From positions 1 through 19,174 of the forward strand of contig CAYRIK010000038.1 in assembly GCA_964424345.1 (NCBI GenBank): a stretch of DNA of 19,174 nt. Reading direction: 5' to 3'. The stretch comes from RGIG6307 sp964424345 (GTDB taxonomy: Bacteria > Bacillota > Clostridia > Lachnospirales > Lachnospiraceae). The notes below the pieces were generated by a model. It saw nothing but the letters and a program-made list of their open reading frames with translations, did not search any database and was not told where the DNA came from. Shown here piece after piece: positions 15,054 to 19,174 of this stretch (the stretch's first letter is position 1; each line of letters opens with the position of its first letter). The position numbers were made by a program, and so were the translations under genes.

Positions 15054-15311
15054 TTAATTATCTAATACTGGGAAAGAATTGATTGGAAATCCTCTTCTGC
15101 ATCCGCAATCTTCTTCTCTTGCTGCTTCTTTCGCCGCTTCACAGGCAGCCTCACATACAACTTCACATTCTGGTTTTGGTTTGTTTGGACAACGATTGCA
15201 GTTAGAATTGTTGTTATTGCTGCAACGACTGCAACTATTACAAGAACAATTGCTACTGCAGCCATTCTGATTGCTCCATGCTAAAATCAGTAAAAGCCAA
15301 ATAATGTTCAT
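15054..15311 (-). CDS. Small Cys-rich protein with hydrophobic N-terminus
   Basis: The 85-residue protein has AAAGGAG 10 bases before the ATG and a clear terminator behind it, so it is very probably expressed. Residues 2-12 are hydrophobic (I-I-W-L-L-L-I-L-A-W), short for a signal peptide but enough for membrane insertion. Twelve Cys follow at 18, 22, 24, 27, 30, 38, 41, 49, 53, 57, 69 and 71. Those at 18-41 are spaced C-x3-C-x-C-x2-C-x2-C-x7-C-x2-C in an Asn/Ser-rich stretch, and those at 49-57 are spaced every fourth residue in an Ala/Glu helix. Metal binding or disulfide cross-linking, perhaps at the cell surface or in a spore layer, is possible, but I recognise no family and assign no function. 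A weak promoter overlaps the end of the upstream gene. Confidence 0.75.
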   Translation of the reverse strand: MNIIWLLLILAWSNQNGCSSNCSCNSCSRCSNNNNSNCNRCPNKPKPECEVVCEAACEAAKEAAREEDCGCRRGFPINSFPVLDN

Positions 15312-15342
15312 ACTATGAAAACTCCTTTAAGACTTTTACTAT

Positions 15343-15373
15343 ATTCTATGCTTCAAACTAATAATCGTGTCAA
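15343..15373 (-). promoter_or_regulatory. Possible promoter for the Cys-rich protein gene
   Basis: A perfect -35 TTGACA (15368-15373) overlaps the stop codon of the GH13 gene. TAGAAT (15343-15348) follows after 19 bases, longer than ideal. It would allow separate expression of the small gene. Confidence 0.3.
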
Positions 15374-16761
15374 AATGCAGTAATATCCTTTTGTCTTTGA
15401 TTTGGTTCTAATACCGCTTCTAACACAGCAACACTTCTTGGTGCAAGCGTTAAAAACCTATTATCCTTCGACAACTCATACGGTGTATCTGTATTCGTAT
15501 CAAAACAACACTTCCACTCTGATTTTCCTTTTACGATTGGCAACGCCAATGTTTTTGGTATCCAATGCATATTAAAAGCAAAATAAGTAAGTTTCTGATT
15601 TTCACACAACAAAATACCTACTTCTTTTATATTTTCTCCTGCCACAAACTGATACGCTTCTTTTCCATGAAACGAAATATTCGGATATCCGTATCCTTTC
15701 ATATCTCGTTCTACCGGTACACTTTGATACAAATATGAATGCTCCTTGCGAAAAGCAATTAAACGTTTTGTAAATTCGTATATATCTTTCTGTTCCTCTT
15801 TTTTGTTCCAATCCAGCCAAAATATCTCATTGTCTTGATTATACGGATTGTTATTTCCATGCTGTGTAGAAGCAAACTCATCTCCCATAAACAAATATGG
15901 CGTATTCCATCCAAGTAATAGAAAACTCAATGCATTTTTAATCTGTCGCTTGCGTAACGTTTGAATCCCATAATTTGTACAAACTCCCTCCGCACCACAG
16001 TTCCAACTATCATTTTCTTCTATACCATCTTCATTTTGCTTTTGATTGTAAGATACAATATCTGCAATACGCATACCATTATGATCTGCAACAGAACAAA
16101 TCTTATTTTCATGCAAATCTTTTGTACAAAAATGCTGTAAAAATGTACTTAAACTTCCTTCGTCTCCTTTTAAGAAACGTCTATATATACTTTTTTGGTC
16201 TGGTCGATATACCGCTGTATTTGCTATATCCAAACTGTTTTCTGTACACTCTGCAATCAACTTTACTTGCTTTAAGCAATCACTAGCATTGCGTATCTTA
16301 TCTACACAACAGCTTGACATAATCTGAAATCCGTCTACTTGATAAACAGTATTCCAATACTCTAATACTTGTGCAATTTCTTGACTTTCCATATCATTTG
16401 GAAAATAAAACTGCATAAATAATTCTAATCCATTTTGATGACATGCTTCTACTAATTGTTGAAATTCCTTTTTGGGATTATTCGAAGCTGCATAGGATGT
16501 TTTCGGTATATAATAATACCCTTTTTTATACCCCCAATAATTATAAGAAATATTTCTCTTTCCATCTTGATCAAAAGAATATTCTTTCTCTTCAAATTCG
16601 TATGACGGCATCAACACAATCGCTGTAACACCCAGTTCCTTTATATCATCTAACTTCTCTATTATTCCTGCAAAGGTACCTTTATTGCGACAACCACTGC
16701 TTTCATGCATCGTAAACGCTCTTACATGAAGTTCATAAAAAACAGAATCTTTCCACAGCAT
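15370..16761 (-). CDS. GH13 alpha-amylase-family protein with degenerate catalytic site (probable pseudoenzyme)
   Basis: The 463-residue protein aligns with glycogen-debranching/pullulanase-type GH13 enzymes: F-Y-E-L-H-V-R-A-F-T at 8-17, N-Y-W-G-Y near 74-78, D-I-V-S-Y-N-Q-K-Q-N-E at 234-244, W-N-C-G-A-E-G at 253-259, M-G-D-E-F at 292-296 and P-R-S-V-A-V-L at its C-terminal beta domain. The four catalytic regions are damaged. Region I (family D-V-V-Y-N-H) reads Q-F-Y-F-P-N at 117-122. Region II (G-F-R-x-D) reads G-F-Q-I-M at 144-148, so the nucleophile Asp is Met. Region IV (H-D-G) reads H-N-G at 227-229. Only the general acid E171 is kept. No signal peptide and no CBM48 are present. The frame is intact, with GAGGTG before the ATG. 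It follows the ADP-ribosylglycohydrolase gene by 67 bases. A binding or regulatory role in glycogen metabolism is possible. Confidence 0.85.
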   Translation of the reverse strand: MLWKDSVFYELHVRAFTMHESSGCRNKGTFAGIIEKLDDIKELGVTAIVLMPSYEFEEKEYSFDQDGKRNISYNYWGYKKGYYYIPKTSYAASNNPKKEFQQLVEACHQNGLELFMQFYFPNDMESQEIAQVLEYWNTVYQVDGFQIMSSCCVDKIRNASDCLKQVKLIAECTENSLDIANTAVYRPDQKSIYRRFLKGDEGSLSTFLQHFCTKDLHENKICSVADHNGMRIADIVSYNQKQNEDGIEENDSWNCGAEGVCTNYGIQTLRKRQIKNALSFLLLGWNTPYLFMGDEFASTQHGNNNPYNQDNEIFWLDWNKKEEQKDIYEFTKRLIAFRKEHSYLYQSVPVERDMKGYGYPNISFHGKEAYQFVAGENIKEVGILLCENQKLTYFAFNMHWIPKTLALPIVKGKSEWKCCFDTNTDTPYELSKDNRFLTLAPRSVAVLEAVLEPNQRQKDITAF

Positions 16762-16828
16762 AACTTCACCTCATTTTTCACTAAAACACACTTTTTTCAA
16801 AGTCTTTTACTTGCCAAAAATATCTATA

Positions 16829-17893
16829 TTAAAAACATTTATCCAACATCTTCTTCGTTAAGATAATAATCCAATCTTTCTTTGGTAAAAGATTTATCCA
16901 GCTTTCTGGAATTGCTTGTATTCCGTAATACGTACCAGCCAATCCACCAGCCACTGCAGCCACAGTATCGGTGTCATTTCCTAAATTAACAGCTTTTAAA
17001 ACACAATCTTTGTAATTTTCTGTAGTCAAAAAGCACCAAATTGCCGCTTCTAGTGTATCTACTACATAACCACTACTTTTTATATGACTTTCTTCAAGAT
17101 TTTTAAATCCTATCGCATCCCATAAACGAGCGTACTTTTCTGCCTCGATATTTATTTCTTCTACATCAATCGAATCAAAATATGCTTTGCACCTAGCCAT
17201 GCTCTTTTCTACTATTTTTATTTTATCCTTTTCTTTCGCATAAAGAATCTCTGCTATTAATTTTGCATATATAAGACAACCTATTTTGCTGCGTACATGG
17301 CCATGTGTCAATGCTGATACATCATAAATAAATTGCTCACCACTCATTTCTTCTGTGACAAGGAATTTACTGCACCATAATGCCACAGGTAATATTCTCA
17401 TAAGAGAGCCATTTCCATTATCCCACTCTGTTTTTTCACCACAAAGTATCGGTTCTGTTCCTTTTCTGTAGTTGATAATTGCTCTATTTGTTGAAATACC
17501 ACAATCAAACACTTCTCCATAAGGAGTATAATCACCATACATAAGCCAGTTACTAAACTTATCCATAAGCAAAGCATAATCTGGAGTCTCTGTTTGCATT
17601 TCAGACAGCCACTCTATTGTTGCAATGACCATGCTAGAATCATCAGACCATGTTCCAGCAGGTTGATTATGCGTACCATAACCAACCATATCCGTAATCA
17701 AATTCTCTTTAAGCATTTCGCGAGACTCAAATTCTACCGGAACTCCCAATGCGTCTCCAACAACAAATCCCAATATTGCTGCTATGCCTGTATTAAAATC
17801 TAATTCTAAGTTACTCATATATCTATTAATCTCCTTAATCTCAACAGCTAAATCATCACGAACTTTATTATTGATATTATCCAATATTTGCAT
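16829..17893 (-). CDS. ADP-ribosylglycohydrolase family protein
   Basis: The 354-residue protein belongs to the DraG/ARH family, which removes ADP-ribose from proteins or small molecules using a dinuclear Mg site. Visible motifs are L-G-F-V-V-G-D-A-L-G at 41-50, G-T-W-S-D-D-S-S-M at 80-88 (D84 and D85 as metal ligands), N-G-S-L-M-R-I-L-P at 161-169 and L-G-N-D-T-D-T-V-A-A-V-A-G-G-L-A-G at 304-320 (D307 and D309). All metal ligands are kept, so it should be active. Two starts are possible: ATG 17893 with GAGG 12 bases upstream, or ATG 17818 (residue 26) with AAGGAG 12 bases upstream. The shorter form has the usual N-terminal length for the family. The long leader and a promoter near 18040 lie upstream. 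No ADP-ribosyltransferase partner is seen in the window. Confidence 0.9.
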   Translation of the reverse strand: MQILDNINNKVRDDLAVEIKEINRYMSNLELDFNTGIAAILGFVVGDALGVPVEFESREMLKENLITDMVGYGTHNQPAGTWSDDSSMVIATIEWLSEMQTETPDYALLMDKFSNWLMYGDYTPYGEVFDCGISTNRAIINYRKGTEPILCGEKTEWDNGNGSLMRILPVALWCSKFLVTEEMSGEQFIYDVSALTHGHVRSKIGCLIYAKLIAEILYAKEKDKIKIVEKSMARCKAYFDSIDVEEINIEAEKYARLWDAIGFKNLEESHIKSSGYVVDTLEAAIWCFLTTENYKDCVLKAVNLGNDTDTVAAVAGGLAGTYYGIQAIPESWINLLPKKDWIIILTKKMLDKCF

Positions 17894-18209
17894 CGTTCTC
17901 TTTTACCTCATTTGTATTTTACTAACAGCGAATCAAATCATAAAAAATTACTAGTTCTTTCTTCTTGTCGGTTACTCTGACTTCTCTGCATTTTATCTAT
18001 TCCATATTAACTAAATTTCTACACTAATTTATTTTATAGTATACCATATCGTCGGCAACAAAAACAATATATTATCCTAATAATCACTTTTGCTGTCTTC
18101 AGTATTCTGATATTCTTAACATATTGACTTCCAATATACTGATAGATATTCACGTATCTCATTATTCGTTTGAAAAACAGTTACTCCTTGCAAAAATGCA
18201 TTACTAAAT
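17894..18209. other. Gene-free AT-rich stretch upstream of the ADP-ribosylglycohydrolase gene
   Basis: About 315 bases hold no convincing gene on either strand. The only element I can support is the minus-strand promoter at 18038-18067. The leader after it (about 140 bases to ATG 17893) has no clear hairpin, riboswitch or coding peptide. A 42-codon minus-strand frame at 18034-18162 lacks a ribosome site and runs through the promoter. Confidence 0.5.
18038..18067 (-). promoter_or_regulatory. Promoter for the ADP-ribosylglycohydrolase gene
   Basis: The minus strand has TTGTTT (18062-18067), an 18-base spacer and TATACT (18038-18043) with TGG directly before it as an extended -10. The start point is near 18031. 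Confidence 0.5.
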
Positions 18210-18251
18210 AAAAAACCTCATTACTTGGATGTCATCAAGCAACGAGATCTT
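18210..18251 (-). terminator. Second tandem terminator, minus strand
   Basis: On the minus-strand RNA an 11-pair stem with two G-U pairs (18236-18246 with 18217-18227) closes an 8-base loop and is followed by six U. On the plus strand the same pairs become A-C mismatches, so the structure works only for leftward transcription. It lies about 36 bases beyond the first terminator. Confidence 0.65.
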
Positions 18252-18282
18252 TTTATTGTTATATATATTTTCTCTTCACCTC

Positions 18283-18325
18283 AAAAAGCCGGAGACCGAG
18301 CCTTCCCCAAAGCCCTTTCTCCGGC
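18283..18325 (-). terminator. Terminator after the small exported protein gene
   Basis: GCCGGAGA (18288-18295) and TCTCCGGC (18318-18325) form a perfect 8-pair GC-rich stem. In the minus-strand RNA the interior also pairs as GGGCUUU with AAGGCUC through two G-U pairs, capped by GGGG. Five U follow at 18287-18283. It lies about 40 bases after the stop of the upstream gene. Confidence 0.85.
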
Positions 18326-18366
18326 AAATCTATAGTTACCCCTTTTACACTTGTTTTATCTTGCTT

Positions 18367-18834
18367 TTATTCGCACTTATCACTTACACTTAAATCAATT
18401 TCATCAAACATCGTTCCATTTCCATAGGCATATCCTTGAAATCTGATAGTATACGTTTTGCCTTCTTCACATTGATAAGTACGTTCCTGATCATAAGGAC
18501 TTTCAAAATCACTGATGGTCCAGCTCTTTAAATGTCTACCATTTTCATCATATAAGATCATTTGACCATCAAATCCGGTAAACACCTCCCAATACGGTAT
18601 TACAGAAATCCCAAAATATCCCATATCATTTTTATCAAACCCTATCGTTAGATTAGCTCTTGCTATATTATTCCAACGTGCCTGCATAGAGTCTATCTGA
18701 CCTGTTAATATTTGCGTTGAAGTATTTTCTGCACATACTGGCAATACTGCCATATTTAATGCAAGCAGCATCACACCTGCTGCCTTTTTTACTTTTTTCT
18801 TTATATAAGTATTCATTCCCCTTTTATCAATCAA
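18367..18834 (-). CDS. Small exported protein of unknown function
   Basis: The protein has 155 residues from a TTG at 18834, or 149 from the ATG at 18816. The TTG overlaps the stop of the upstream gene by two bases, which suits coupled translation; the ATG is only one base from AAGGGG, too close. From the ATG, a basic segment (Y-I-K-K-K-V-K-K) is followed by a hydrophobic core and V-C-A before E-N-T, a good signal peptidase I site. The mature part of about 115 residues is rich in beta strands and aromatic residues (Y-F-G-I-S-V-I-P-Y-W-E-V-F, Y-T-I-R-F-Q-G-Y-A-Y-G-N-G) and should form a small beta sandwich. It resembles small secreted Lachnospiraceae proteins that I recall as DUF6147, but I am not certain. 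It is probably cotranscribed with the DUF4367-like gene. Confidence 0.75.
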   Translation of the reverse strand: MIDKRGMNTYIKKKVKKAAGVMLLALNMAVLPVCAENTSTQILTGQIDSMQARWNNIARANLTIGFDKNDMGYFGISVIPYWEVFTGFDGQMILYDENGRHLKSWTISDFESPYDQERTYQCEEGKTYTIRFQGYAYGNGTMFDEIDLSVSDKCE

Positions 18835-19174
18835 TAAGAAATGCTATTCATAACTATTTCTAATTCTTCTTTCGCGATATCACCACTTAGAATATAAAAT
18901 CTATCTGTTACATCTGACCATTCAAATACATGTACTTTCAAATCTTCCTTATATACATATCGATATTCTAAACCATCTGCATTGATATCTACATTTTGTC
19001 CTGTTTCTATATTATCTGCCCCATCCAACATTTTGTCCTGATATATTTCCAAAATAATATGTTTCCCACTATCATTTTTATAAATATATGATACTTTTGA
19101 TTCTCGAACTACTTCCTCCACCAATTCAAATCCCTCTGGCAGGTATCCAATCTGGTCTTGGCTAAACAGCACTT
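18831..19174 (-). CDS. DUF4367-like protein, C-terminal part (start beyond window)
   Basis: The frame is open to the right edge, so the first codons lie outside; the in-window GTG at 19172 is not taken as the start. The visible 113 or so residues match the DUF4367 pattern: Y-L-P-E-G-F-E-L-V at the beginning, S-Y-I-Y-K-N-D-S-G-K-H-I-I-L-E-I-Y-Q, a central V-D-I-N-A-D-G-L-E-Y block, V-F-E-W-S-D-V-T-D-R-F-Y-I-L-S-G-D, and the closing E-E-L-E-I-V-M-N-S-I. This domain normally sits extracellularly after one transmembrane segment, often in genes following an ECF sigma factor, where the N-terminal part may act as anti-sigma factor. Whether that holds here depends on sequence outside the window. Its stop overlaps the next gene's likely TTG start. 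Confidence 0.75.
   Translation of the reverse strand, partial: VLFSQDQIGYLPEGFELVEEVVRESKVSYIYKNDSGKHIILEIYQDKMLDGADNIETGQNVDINADGLEYRYVYKEDLKVHVFEWSDVTDRFYILSGDIAKEELEIVMNSISY

Noticed and set aside
15062..15270. Open frames on both strands overlapping the Cys-rich gene
   Set aside because: They reflect the repetitive composition of that gene. Only the 15054-15311 frame has a ribosome site at the right distance.
18125..18153. Plus-strand TTGACT-17-TATTCA
   Set aside because: The -10 is poor and no plus-strand gene follows.
18034..18162. Minus-strand 42-codon frame
   Set aside because: The nearest AAGGAG is about 25 bases from its ATG, the frame runs through the promoter at 18038-18067, and the translation resembles nothing I know.
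18727..18750. Lipobox in the small exported protein
   Set aside because: The residues before Cys are L-P-V, and Val directly before Cys does not fit a lipobox; V-C-A followed by E fits signal peptidase I better.
1..19174. Mobile elements, CRISPR arrays, tRNA or rRNA genes
   Set aside because: No transposase or integrase motifs, no direct-repeat/spacer pattern, and no tRNA-like or rRNA-like sequence noticed on either strand.

Overview
The window is AT-rich, with short intergenic gaps, strong AGGAGG-type ribosome binding sites and many poly-U hairpin terminators. Together with the gene content (a GGGtGRT-family protein next to an IscU-like scaffold, a potABCD cluster led by an XRE-cupin regulator, oligoendopeptidase F, and a secreted/DUF4367-like pair) this points to a gut-type Clostridia genome, most likely Lachnospiraceae. 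The assignment is an inference from gene content and style; no marker gene settles it. I see no phage, insertion sequence, CRISPR array, tRNA or rRNA.

Layout, left to right. (1) 1-1581, minus strand: an IscU/NifU-like scaffold gene followed by the GGGtGRT gene, which runs off the left edge. Both are of unknown physiological role. (2) 1879-6987, minus strand: pepF, then a MoxR AAA+ ATPase, a DUF58 protein and a multi-pass membrane protein with a DUF4129-like tail. The last three are tightly coupled, and a strong hairpin terminator follows the last gene directly. (3) 7201-8268, minus strand: a beta-propeller lactonase-family gene. It is divergent from (4) 8499-13771, plus strand: an XRE-cupin regulator, potA, potB, potC, potD and an RluA-type pseudouridine synthase, an apparent polyamine-uptake operon with a palindrome-rich leader. 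(5) 13888-14892, minus strand: trpS, with a short leader and no T-box. (6) 15054-17893, minus strand: an ADP-ribosylglycohydrolase-family gene, a GH13-family protein whose catalytic motifs are mostly lost, and an 85-residue Cys-rich protein. (7) 18367-19174, minus strand: the C-terminal part of a DUF4367-like protein and a small exported protein, followed by two tandem terminators.

How they work together: the pot genes form a complete ABC importer (ATPase, two permeases, binding lipoprotein) with its own likely regulator. MoxR, DUF58 and the membrane protein form the usual AAA+ chaperone/von Willebrand-like/membrane set, thought to assemble or activate an envelope complex. The least understood parts are the scaffold-GGGtGRT pair and the GH13 pseudoenzyme between an ADP-ribosyl hydrolase and a Cys-rich microprotein.

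Promoters, operators and terminators were read by eye from consensus matches and hairpin symmetry. Protein families were assigned from remembered motifs, not from searches.
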